Source: Alphaproteobacteria bacterium (lineage in GTDB: Bacteria; Pseudomonadota; Alphaproteobacteria; Sphingomonadales; Emcibacteraceae). From it: 64,000 nt of DNA. The position numbers and the translations under genes are program-made. The notes under the pieces were generated by a model. The model saw nothing but the letters and a program-made list of their open reading frames with translations. It was not told the DNA's origin and did not search any database. Shown in pieces: positions 27,245 through 35,307 of the stretch (position 1 is the stretch's first letter; each line of letters begins with the position of its first letter). Where the stretch lies: NCBI GenBank assembly GCA_020446675.1, contig JAGREE010000021.1, positions 62,001 to 126,000 on the forward strand, given 5' to 3'.

Positions 27245-28747
27245 ATGGAAGGTTACGGTGCATTGTCGGTGTTGCCTCCGGCGTTGAGCATTATTTTGGC
27301 GGTTTATACACGAAATATAATATTTTCGCTGACACTTGGGGCTTATAGCGGTGCTTTAATCATTGCCGATTTTAATCCGTTTCTGGCATTTGCCGAACTT
27401 CTTGAAAAGCACGCCTTTGTCCAGATTTCGACACCTTCAAATACGCAGGTGTTGATTGTTATGCTGGCTATTGGCGGTTTTATCCAGATGCTTGATAAAT
27501 CCGGAGGATCACGCGCCTTTGCATCGGTCATGGTAAAATTTATTGGCGATCCGCTCCGGGCACAACTGGCGGCATGGACAACTGGACTTAGCGTCTTTTT
27601 TACCGACAGTGGTAATGCGCTGATTGTCGGGCCACTTTTTAAACCGGTTTTCCGGGAACTTAAAATCTGCCGTGAGAAGCTGGCTTATATAATTGATACG
27701 ACGGCATCTCCAGTGACTATCCTTATCCCGTTTATCGGCTGGGGTGTCTATATTATGAGTTTGATTGAAAATGCCTATCGTGATGTCGGCCTTGCCGGGG
27801 AGCCGTATCAGGTGTTGCTTAGTGTATGGCCCTATCAGTTTTATGCATTTCTGGCGCTCATCTCCATTCCGATGATCCTTTCCACGGGTAAGGATTTTGG
27901 TCCCATGGCAAAAGCGCAGCGCCAATATAATAAAGCAGTAGCCGAGGGACTACTGGATGAAGAACTCGATGATCCGGATCCGGCAAATAAGGAACAATAT
28001 AAATTAATAACGGTTATCCTGCCGCTTTCGGTAATGCTGATAACCATGGTTACTTATATGGGGTACTTTGCCTATCTGGACGGTATTAAAAGTCTGCATA
28101 TGCGGGCAGGGATCTGTCTTTCCTATACGTTCGCTTCTATCGCCTGTGCGTACCTGATGAAAAAACATAAAAAGACAACCTATAATGACAGCCTCAATAT
28201 TTTTGTGCGGGGAATGCAGAAACTGGTTTTCATCTGCTTTGTGCTTGTGCTGGCCTGGACTCTTAGCTCTCTTTGTCGCGATCTTCATACGGGTGATTAT
28301 CTGGCTACATTAATTGGTGATCGGATTTCACCAAACTTTTTCCCGCTGATTGTATTCTTTCTTGGGGCAATCATGTCTTTTGCAACAGGGTCATCCTACG
28401 GCACTTTTGCCATTCTGATGATAATTGTTGTGCCGATTGCCAATACTCTTGGGGCGCCAATGATATTAACAATTGCGGCTGTGCTTAGTGGCGGCCTGTT
28501 TGGGGATCATACATCCCCCATTTCTGATACCACGGTTCTTGCGTCAATGGGGGCTGGATGCCCGCATATTGACCATGTATCAACGCAGTTCGCATATGCT
28601 TCCCTTAATGGGGCGATGGCGATGCTGGCGTTTATTGTGGCAGGATTTTACCAAAGCCCGGCGATCATATTTTTTATCATAGTCATTCAGTATATAACAA
28701 TCAGAATGGTAATGAAATTTTATGGACATGATAGCCGCGGCGAATAG
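27245..28747 (+). CDS. NhaC-family Na+/H+ antiporter (copy 2)
   Basis: A 500-residue paralogue of the preceding gene, collinear throughout. It shows NTQVLIVMLAIGGFIQMLDK, SVFFTDSGNALIVGPLFKPV and the identical block GGLFGDHTSPISDTTVLAS with GAGCPHIDHVSTQ. A loop insertion of acidic residues (about 233-248, AEGLLDEELDDPDP) is absent from copy 1 and is the main structural difference. The two copies may differ in affinity or regulation. Confidence 0.9.
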   Translation: MEGYGALSVLPPALSIILAVYTRNIIFSLTLGAYSGALIIADFNPFLAFAELLEKHAFVQISTPSNTQVLIVMLAIGGFIQMLDKSGGSRAFASVMVKFIGDPLRAQLAAWTTGLSVFFTDSGNALIVGPLFKPVFRELKICREKLAYIIDTTASPVTILIPFIGWGVYIMSLIENAYRDVGLAGEPYQVLLSVWPYQFYAFLALISIPMILSTGKDFGPMAKAQRQYNKAVAEGLLDEELDDPDPANKEQYKLITVILPLSVMLITMVTYMGYFAYLDGIKSLHMRAGICLSYTFASIACAYLMKKHKKTTYNDSLNIFVRGMQKLVFICFVLVLAWTLSSLCRDLHTGDYLATLIGDRISPNFFPLIVFFLGAIMSFATGSSYGTFAILMIIVVPIANTLGAPMILTIAAVLSGGLFGDHTSPISDTTVLASMGAGCPHIDHVSTQFAYASLNGAMAMLAFIVAGFYQSPAIIFFIIVIQYITIRMVMKFYGHDSRGE

Positions 28748-28811
28748 TTTTGAAAATTTCTATTACCATTTCGCCTCTGTTACAAGGTGAGCGAATGTTG
28801 GTGAATTTATT

Positions 28812-28834
28812 TTTACAGGAGACTATTCTGTAAA
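28812..28834 (+). promoter_or_regulatory. Inverted repeat upstream of the cysteine synthase gene
   Basis: TTTACAG-N9-CTGTAAA, a perfect 7-bp inverted repeat about 80 bp upstream of the ATG at 28912. The position suits an operator near the promoter. The regulator is unknown. Confidence 0.35.
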
Positions 28835-28911
28835 GGTTGTAAATGGCCGTATTATTTGGTCAGTATGACGAAATATTTTTTTAGCAGCGAACGGAGAGGA
28901 GAGGATTACAG

Positions 28912-29958
28912 ATGAGCAAAATTTATGAGAATATTGTTGAGACGGTCGGAAACACACCGGTCGTCAAACTGAATAACCTGAGCCCTGACAATGTCAATAT
29001 TTACGCAAAGCTGGAATATTTTAATCCAATGGGGTCGGTTAAAGACCGCCTCGCACTTGGTGTTATAACAGACGCTGAAAAGCGAGGTGTGCTTAAACCC
29101 GGTCAGACTATTGTTGAGGCAACAAGCGGCAATACAGGAATTGGTTTGGCAATGATTTGCGCCCAGAGGGGATATCCGCTTGTAATAACGATGGCGGAAA
29201 GCTTCAGTGTAGAACGGCGCCGGTTAATGCGTTATCTGGGGGCCAAAGTCGTTCTAACGCCGGCGGCCCTTAAAGGATCAGGGATGGTTGCCAAAGCCGA
29301 GGAACTTGCTAAAAAGCATGGCTGGTGGCAATCCAAACAGTTTGAAAATCCGGCGAATGCAGATATCCATGAAAAAACAACGGCCAGAGAAATACTGAAT
29401 GATTTTTCTGAAATAGGGCTGGATTACTGGATCACAGGGTTTGGTTCGGGAGGAACGGTTAATGGAGTTTCTCGCGTACTGAAAAAAGAAAGTCCCGGAA
29501 CAAAAATTATAGTGGCAGAGCCTGATAATGCACAGCTGCTAAGAAGTGGAATTGCCCAAAAATATAATGATGACGGGTCATATGCTTCAAACCATCCTGC
29601 TTTTCAACCGCACCCGATGCAAGGATGGACGCCGGATTTTATTCCTCGTCTTACTGAGCAGGCTGTCCAAAACGGAACCATTGATGATCTTGTTGCCGTT
29701 TCTGGAAATATGGCAATGGAATGTTCAAAAAATCTTGCACAGAAAGAGGGGATATTTGTCGGGGTTTCTGCTGGTGCTGGTCTCGCCGCTGCACTTGAAA
29801 TTGCAAAAAATGCGCCGAAAGGTTCAAATATACTCGTCATGTTCCCTGATACGGGGGAGCGGTATTTAAGCACGCCTTTATTTAGCTGGGTCTCAACGGA
29901 TATGACTGATGAGGAAATTGAAATTTCAAAATCAACACCGAACTATCAGTTTGATTAG
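28912..29958 (+). CDS. Cysteine synthase family PLP enzyme (CysK-like)
   Basis: A 348-residue fold-type II PLP enzyme. NPMGSVKDRLA carries the PLP lysine, TSGNTGIGLAMI binds substrate, GFGSGGTVNG holds the PLP phosphate, and PDTGERYLSTPLF closes the active site. It should make L-cysteine from O-acetylserine and sulfide, or act in a related beta-replacement. It is about 30 residues longer than typical CysK, through a C-terminal tail and the segment around residues 195-240. GGAGAGGAG before the ATG is a strong ribosome binding site. Confidence 0.9.
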   Translation: MSKIYENIVETVGNTPVVKLNNLSPDNVNIYAKLEYFNPMGSVKDRLALGVITDAEKRGVLKPGQTIVEATSGNTGIGLAMICAQRGYPLVITMAESFSVERRRLMRYLGAKVVLTPAALKGSGMVAKAEELAKKHGWWQSKQFENPANADIHEKTTAREILNDFSEIGLDYWITGFGSGGTVNGVSRVLKKESPGTKIIVAEPDNAQLLRSGIAQKYNDDGSYASNHPAFQPHPMQGWTPDFIPRLTEQAVQNGTIDDLVAVSGNMAMECSKNLAQKEGIFVGVSAGAGLAAALEIAKNAPKGSNILVMFPDTGERYLSTPLFSWVSTDMTDEEIEISKSTPNYQFD

Positions 29959-29976
29959 GGTCTAATACCCATTTTT
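29958..29976 (+). terminator. Small terminator-like hairpin after the cysteine synthase gene
   Basis: GGGT-CTAAT-ACCC followed by ATTTTTT, starting on the last base of the stop codon. The 4-bp stem is short, so this is only a weak rho-independent terminator candidate. Confidence 0.35.
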
Positions 29977-30037
29977 TACCGTTAAAGATTGAATAGTGTG
30001 AGCCATTATTAAAAAAATAAAGCCTTAGGTGAGCATA

Positions 30038-31264
30038 GTGAACTTAAACAAAACAAGACTACATAACCGTATTGAATCATTGAGCAAAATCGGTAGAACA
30101 GCTGAAGGCGGATCAAGACGTATCGCCCTGACGGATGCAGATAAGGCAGGCCGCGATTTGGTCATTTCATGGATGCAGGAAAGCGGACTTCAGGTTCAGA
30201 TTGATCAGATCGGTAATATATTTGCGACCTTAAAAGGAAAAAAGAGCGGGCAGCCGATTATGACAGGATCACATATCGATACGGTCGGAAATGGTGGACA
30301 TCTGGATGGATGTTACGGCGTTCTAGCCGGGCTAGAGATTTTGGCAACATATGCCGATCATGAAGTGATGCCAAATCGTGATCTTTGTGTAGCAATCTTT
30401 ACCAATGAAGAAGGGGTGCGATTTCAGCCTGACATGCTGGGTTCTCTGGTTTATGCAGGTGGGATAACGGTTGATGAGGCTCATGCAATCGTGTCGACGG
30501 ATGGTAAAACACTTCATGAGGAGCTGATTAGAACGGGCTTTCTGGGGACCAAGAAATGCGGGTCTGTTATCCCATATGCTTTTATTGAGCTACATATTGA
30601 ACAGGGGCCAATACTTGAAAGCAAAAATGATTTTATCGGTGTAGTGGAAGGCGTTCAGGGGATTTCCTGGACCGGGGTGACGTTTCGAGGGCAGTCAAAC
30701 CATGCAGGGACAACTCCTATGAACTTAAGGAAAGACGCGGCATATGCGGCCTCAAGTCTGGCCTTATCAGTGCGTGAGATAACGAAAGAAATTGGTGAAG
30801 GGCAGGTTGGCACAGTGGGGGTCATTACACCAAAACCAAACCTGATCAATGTTGTTCCCGGTGAAGTCAAAATGACGGTGGATCTCAGAAATATTGATGA
30901 TGAAAGGTTGAAAAAGGCGGAAAAAATTCTTCATGAAGAGATTGAAAATATTTGTCGTCAAGAGAAAGTAATAGCGGAAACTGAGAAGCTGGTCAGGTTC
31001 GAGCCTGTTCAGTTTAATATGAGGATTTGTAGCCTGATTGCGGACGTCACTGAAAATGAAGGAATTTCATATTCACGCCTGAATTCAGGTGCGGGGCATG
31101 ATGCACAAATGATGGCGCGAATTTGTCCGACTGCGATGATTTTTGTGCCATCAAAAGCAGGTATAAGCCATAATCCGAAAGAATACACAGCAAAAGAATT
31201 TCTGGATGTCGGTGCAGACATCCTGTTTAAAACAATGAAACGGATTGATCATGATGATATTTGA
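30038..31264 (+). CDS. M20-family N-carbamoyl-amino-acid hydrolase / allantoate amidohydrolase-type enzyme
   Basis: A zinc hydrolase of about 408 residues. Metal and substrate motifs are GSHIDTVGNGGHLDGCYG, TNEEGVRF, LHIEQGPILE, the lid-domain GQSNHAGTTPMNLRKDA and SGAGHDAQMMA. These are the signatures of AmaB/HyuC/AllC enzymes, which release an amino acid from its N-carbamoyl form or open ureido compounds. I prefer GTG 30038, which has AGGTGAG about 5 nt before it; an in-frame GTG at 30029 is the alternative. It is followed by a MarR regulator. Confidence 0.9.
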   Translation: MNLNKTRLHNRIESLSKIGRTAEGGSRRIALTDADKAGRDLVISWMQESGLQVQIDQIGNIFATLKGKKSGQPIMTGSHIDTVGNGGHLDGCYGVLAGLEILATYADHEVMPNRDLCVAIFTNEEGVRFQPDMLGSLVYAGGITVDEAHAIVSTDGKTLHEELIRTGFLGTKKCGSVIPYAFIELHIEQGPILESKNDFIGVVEGVQGISWTGVTFRGQSNHAGTTPMNLRKDAAYAASSLALSVREITKEIGEGQVGTVGVITPKPNLINVVPGEVKMTVDLRNIDDERLKKAEKILHEEIENICRQEKVIAETEKLVRFEPVQFNMRICSLIADVTENEGISYSRLNSGAGHDAQMMARICPTAMIFVPSKAGISHNPKEYTAKEFLDVGADILFKTMKRIDHDDI

Positions 31265-31305
31265 CAATATTATTGCTAAAAATATATAGTCAATTATATT
31301 GTCAA
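31261..31305. promoter_or_regulatory. Inverted repeat before the MarR gene (candidate operator)
   Basis: TTGACAATAT at 31261-31270 and ATATTGTCAA at 31296-31305 form a perfect 10-bp inverted repeat separated by 25 bases, directly after the M20 gene and 36 bp before the MarR ATG. GTCAATT also occurs twice here (31289 and 31301). This fits an autoregulatory operator; a -35-like TTGACA sits within the left arm. Confidence 0.45.
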
Positions 31306-31341
31306 TTCCTGATGATTTAACTTGCATGTAAGGTGAGGAAA

Positions 31342-31773
31342 ATGAAAACTGAGGCAAAAAGGCTAAATACTGTAATCCGTGATGTAAGATCTAGTTTTAA
31401 TCTGCTTGGGGATCGTTCAAATGATCTATTGAACGATCTGGACGTTAATGCATCGATGCGTTTTGTTCTGGAAAATTTATCTGTGACAGGCGAAAAAACA
31501 GTTCCGGAGATTGCCAGATCTAAAAACGTATCGCGCCAGCATATTCAGATCGTCGTTAATGACCTGCTTGATAAAGGGTTGGTGGCAAGTCGGGCAAACC
31601 CGTCAGATAAGCGCAGCCATTTGATATCGCTTACTGAACGCGGTGACAGGATATTTTCAGAAATATGGAACCGTGAGCTGGCCGAACTTCAGAATTTGGC
31701 GGAATATTTCACCGCAGAAGAATTAAGGGTAACTTCGAAAACCCTTCAGAAATTAAGTAAATTTCTGAGCTGA
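31342..31773 (+). CDS. MarR-family transcriptional regulator
   Basis: About 143 residues with a winged helix-turn-helix. The recognition region reads KTVPEIARSKNVSRQHIQIVVNDLLDKGLV in two halves, then the wing RANPSDKRSHLISLTERG. Long helices at both ends form the dimer interface. I chose ATG 31342, which has AAGGTGAGG upstream, over GTG 31333. It lies between the M20 hydrolase and the convergent aminotransferase and is the likely local regulator. Confidence 0.9.
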   Translation: MKTEAKRLNTVIRDVRSSFNLLGDRSNDLLNDLDVNASMRFVLENLSVTGEKTVPEIARSKNVSRQHIQIVVNDLLDKGLVASRANPSDKRSHLISLTERGDRIFSEIWNRELAELQNLAEYFTAEELRVTSKTLQKLSKFLS

Positions 31774-31782
31774 GCTAGGAGG

Positions 31783-32904
31783 TTAACCCTGACTTCCCAA
31801 GAATTCAGAGATTTTTCCTAGCCCTGTTTTTAAAATTTCAGCGCTATTGGCATAGCCCATCCGCAAATAGCCTTCCATATCCATAACACTTCCGGGCGTG
31901 AGCATCACACCGGTTTCATTCAGCAACCGGATACACAAGTCCCGTGATCTTAAATCAAGATCGTATTTAAGCAGTGCGGTTGTTCCGGACTTTGGACGTA
32001 CATATGAAATAAGCGGTTCATTTGTTACCCAGTTATCAAGGATTTTTAAATTTTCCCGAGTGATTTTCTGGCTTCTCGCTATGATTTTATGTTTATTTTC
32101 GAGGGCAATGGCCGCAAAATAATCATCAATGATACTGACACTGATTGTATTATAATCCCGATGAATTGAAATGCTCTCAAGGACTTCTCGGGGCGCTGCA
32201 ATCCATCCAACGCGAAGCCCGGCAAGTGAAAATGATTTGGACATGCTGCCCGTGCTGATCCCTTTTTCATAAATATCGGCAATTGATTTCGTGAAGCCGC
32301 TCCCTTCCTGATCGGTTCCACGATAAACTTCATCACAAAGAAGATAGGCATCACATGTACGGGCTATGTCTGCTATTTCGTTTAAAATTTCTTCGCTGAT
32401 TAAAGCACCAGTTGGATTATTCGGGTTATTAACCGAAATTAATTTTGTTTTTGCGCTAACCATGCTTTTCAGGTCGTCAAGATTAGGAAGAAAGTTGTCT
32501 TCTTCTCGAAGTTGGAGAACTTTGACTTTTGCTCCGAAGCTTTCCGGAATTGAGTAATGCTGCTGATATGTGGGAAGAACGGTAATCACTTCGTCTTTGG
32601 GGCCTACCAATGCTGAATATACGAGGGCATTGGCACCAATCGCACCGTGGGCAACCATAATATTTTCAGGTTTTTGGTTATCATAGAGTGTCGAAATGGC
32701 ATTTTTAAGTCTTGCTGATCCCTCGATCGCTCCATAAGTCATTTTAAGTGGTAGAAGTTCAGAGAGAGCAGCTTCTTTTTTATCGGTTATTTTAAGGAGT
32801 TCATCTATGGTAAGTGACTGAACACAGGTTTCAGCAAGATTATATTTGCAATGATTTTCAAATTCATTCATCCATATTTCGACGCCAAATTCTCTTATTT
32901 TCAT
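31783..32904 (-). CDS. PLP-dependent aminotransferase (class I/II fold)
   Basis: A 373-residue fold-type I PLP enzyme. NPNNPTGALIS, CDEVYRG and the PLP-lysine motif SMSKSFSLAGLRVGW are intact. The N-terminal part, with NLAETCVQSLTIDELL and LPLKMTYGAIEGSARL, is less like aspartate aminotransferases. From memory it resembles the group containing capreomycidine synthase and PLP-dependent arginine oxidases; I cannot verify this. The substrate is unknown. It converges with the MarR gene and lies 58 bp downstream of the patatin gene. Confidence 0.88.
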   Translation of the reverse strand: MKIREFGVEIWMNEFENHCKYNLAETCVQSLTIDELLKITDKKEAALSELLPLKMTYGAIEGSARLKNAISTLYDNQKPENIMVAHGAIGANALVYSALVGPKDEVITVLPTYQQHYSIPESFGAKVKVLQLREEDNFLPNLDDLKSMVSAKTKLISVNNPNNPTGALISEEILNEIADIARTCDAYLLCDEVYRGTDQEGSGFTKSIADIYEKGISTGSMSKSFSLAGLRVGWIAAPREVLESISIHRDYNTISVSIIDDYFAAIALENKHKIIARSQKITRENLKILDNWVTNEPLISYVRPKSGTTALLKYDLDLRSRDLCIRLLNETGVMLTPGSVMDMEGYLRMGYANSAEILKTGLGKISEFLGSQG

Positions 32905-32962
32905 AACAAAACCCTTGATTAAATTTGTTTATAGATTAGGCATAATTTTCGGAATAGCAAAC

Positions 32963-35179
32963 TTAAAATATTTGTCCAATATTTAAAAATGCGGCTGTTG
33001 CACCGTCGGAGCCTAGCCCGATCCCAAGATATGTTGGACCAAGAATGGTATCAATTCCGACAAAAACGCTTGAACTCCATCTTAGATCCGTCAGGCTAAC
33101 ATCTTCCCAGCGGTTCCATACATTTCCCGCCTCAACTGTACCACCAAGATAAATGGGTGTTTTTGTCAGATATTGTGGTCCACCGGAGATACGGCGATAA
33201 TAAATCGCCGTCAGAAGTCCGCCGTGATTACCGGTAAGCTGCCCGGGGGCAAAAGCTGTTAACCTCATAAATCCGCCAAGGGGAAAGAGATTTGTCTCAT
33301 TAGGGTTACCATTATAGGAAGTTGCAAACATGGGTCTGAGGCCAATAGTGTTCTTGCCCCAGCTAAACGGAAAATACCCGCCAAATTCTACAGTATCGGC
33401 GCCAGAATCACCACCAAGCCAGGAAAGGCTGTTTTCGCTGACCAATTCTACAACAGCACCTGAAGTTGGAAATTGGGTATTATCCAGAGTATCAATGTAA
33501 ATTTCGCTGACAAATTTGGTTCTGTCATAAGATACCTTTGGAATTGGAGGAAAACCAATTCTTCCTTTTACATTACCAAATGTTTTTCTGATCCCGGCGC
33601 GAAACGTGCCCCAGCGCCCAAAATTTCTGCCGGCACCAATCTGGGTGCCAAACTCTGAGATTCTCACCTGACCGAGAATGGTGCCATCCCCATTGTCACT
33701 TAAAAGGTTCCGGTTGGTTTTTCCGCCGCCAGCATTCGCAAAAAGATAATATTTTTCCTTGTAATCAATGGGTTGGTAAAATTCCGTAAATAAGCTGAAT
33801 TCCTGACCTAACTTGAAGAGTGTCTGCCATTCACCACCATATGAATTAATGGTAAGATTTGTAAAGCCGACGGCCAATTGAAAATCACTTTCCCCTTCAA
33901 AATCTTCCTGTATGGCAAGGCCAAAACGAAAATAATCTTCACCACCATCACGCTTCCTCGTTTTTATCTCCAACCCTGTTTTACCATTTTCATTGAGCGT
34001 TTGATAATTCACTTCTTCAAATAATTCCAAACCATATATTTCTGTTAAATCCCTTGATAACTGGGCAGCATCAAATTTTTGTCCATACGATTGTTTAATA
34101 TGGGATCTGATGAGCTGCTCGGAAACGTCAGAATTATTGTTAATATGGACAAAATCGATGGTTGGAATTTGCTGTTCTTCTTGTGAATGAGCTTTCAAAT
34201 AATTATTCCAGCTTACCTGATCCAGACTGTAATTCCTGAGATGATCAAGAACGGACAATGTGGCTTCAGCACCTTTTGGGATGGCATCTGTCGCTAAATC
34301 AAAATCAACAAAATCTATATCATCCAATTGAGGACGAATAAGAATGTCCTGATCTTTAAGTGTCGCAATAAGTTTATCAGCATTTTTGTGACTTTGAAGG
34401 GATGTCAGCTGATCAAGAACGGAGGCGAATGACGTAATTTCCTCTTTTTTTAGTAGCGGTGTAGTGACATCAACCACAATTATAATATCAGCGCCCATAT
34501 CACGGACGACATTAATGGGAATATTATTTGCAATGCCCCCGTCGACAAGCAGAACCCCATTCAGTTCTACAGGAGGAAATAAAGCGGGTACTGTCATACT
34601 TGCAACCATGGCTGAGGCCAGGTTGCCATTTTTTAAAATGACCTCTCCCCCATTCTCAAGGTTAGTGGCAACAGCCCTAAACGGAATAGGAAGCTTATCA
34701 AAATCGTTCGTTTGTGTTTTTTCATTAACCAGCTGGGCAAATGAAAGGCGTAAATTATTTGGGGTAATCAGGCCGCTCGGGAGTTTGATTTTTCCGTCTT
34801 TTAACCCCACTTTAAATTTTATCAGAAAGCCGTCATCGTCTTTTTTGCGGCGAAATGATTTTTGCTTTCTGGGCGCGCTATTTGAGAGTGTTTCCTGCCA
34901 GTCAATATTTTTTAAAATTTCTTCAAGATCATCAGCAGAATAGCCGGATGCATAAAGGCCGCCGATAATTGCGCCAAAGCTCGTACCAGCGATCATATCA
35001 ATTGGAATATGGTTTTCTTCAAGTATCTTTAGTACCCCGACATGCGCTGCTCCACGCGCACCACCACCCGACAGGACAAGACCGATCTTCGGTCTTTCCT
35101 TTTCTGTTAATTGTGCTTTTGCCTGCGGATAATATGCCATTACGCAGAAAAGCATTATGGTCGCCACAAATTTATTCAA
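32963..35179 (-). CDS. Patatin-like phospholipase with C-terminal outer-membrane barrel (type Vd, PlpD-like)
   Basis: 738 residues with a signal peptide (1-22, ending AKA). The patatin domain (about 30-300) has the oxyanion loop GGGARG (38-43), the nucleophile motif GTSFG with Ser67, and the DGG catalytic-Asp motif in VDGGIANN. A POTRA-like linker (about 345-420) and a C-terminal 16-strand-type barrel of the BamA/TamA superfamily end in a terminal Phe. This is the layout of type Vd autotransporter lipases, with the passenger exposed or released outside. The start is TTG with CCGGAG about 11 nt upstream. Confidence 0.92.
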   Translation of the reverse strand: MNKFVATIMLFCVMAYYPQAKAQLTEKERPKIGLVLSGGGARGAAHVGVLKILEENHIPIDMIAGTSFGAIIGGLYASGYSADDLEEILKNIDWQETLSNSAPRKQKSFRRKKDDDGFLIKFKVGLKDGKIKLPSGLITPNNLRLSFAQLVNEKTQTNDFDKLPIPFRAVATNLENGGEVILKNGNLASAMVASMTVPALFPPVELNGVLLVDGGIANNIPINVVRDMGADIIIVVDVTTPLLKKEEITSFASVLDQLTSLQSHKNADKLIATLKDQDILIRPQLDDIDFVDFDLATDAIPKGAEATLSVLDHLRNYSLDQVSWNNYLKAHSQEEQQIPTIDFVHINNNSDVSEQLIRSHIKQSYGQKFDAAQLSRDLTEIYGLELFEEVNYQTLNENGKTGLEIKTRKRDGGEDYFRFGLAIQEDFEGESDFQLAVGFTNLTINSYGGEWQTLFKLGQEFSLFTEFYQPIDYKEKYYLFANAGGGKTNRNLLSDNGDGTILGQVRISEFGTQIGAGRNFGRWGTFRAGIRKTFGNVKGRIGFPPIPKVSYDRTKFVSEIYIDTLDNTQFPTSGAVVELVSENSLSWLGGDSGADTVEFGGYFPFSWGKNTIGLRPMFATSYNGNPNETNLFPLGGFMRLTAFAPGQLTGNHGGLLTAIYYRRISGGPQYLTKTPIYLGGTVEAGNVWNRWEDVSLTDLRWSSSVFVGIDTILGPTYLGIGLGSDGATAAFLNIGQIF

Positions 35180-35264
35180 AAAAATGGAACTCCGGATTTA
35201 ATACGAGTTAAAACCAATAATATACAAATACAAAATTTTTGAACTATTAATTTTCCATGCTAAT

Positions 35265-35287
35265 GGTTCAGCAAAAGATGCCGAACC
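35265..35287. other. Stem-loop between the amidohydrolase and patatin genes
   Basis: GGTTC and GAACC arms with further internal GC pairs form a hairpin in the 128-bp spacer. On the minus strand no T-run follows it, so it is not a normal terminator for the amidohydrolase gene. It could be a 3'-end stabilising stem or an operator. Confidence 0.3.
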
Positions 35288-35307
35288 AAAAAGCACTGAA
35301 AAATAAG

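Noticed and set aside
34464-34943. 159-aa plus-strand ORF inside the patatin gene
   Set aside because: It is antisense to a well-conserved catalytic domain, has low-complexity composition and no ribosome binding site. It is a shadow frame.
35265-35287. Hairpin as a rho-independent terminator for the amidohydrolase gene
   Set aside because: On the minus strand the T-rich stretch precedes the hairpin instead of following it.
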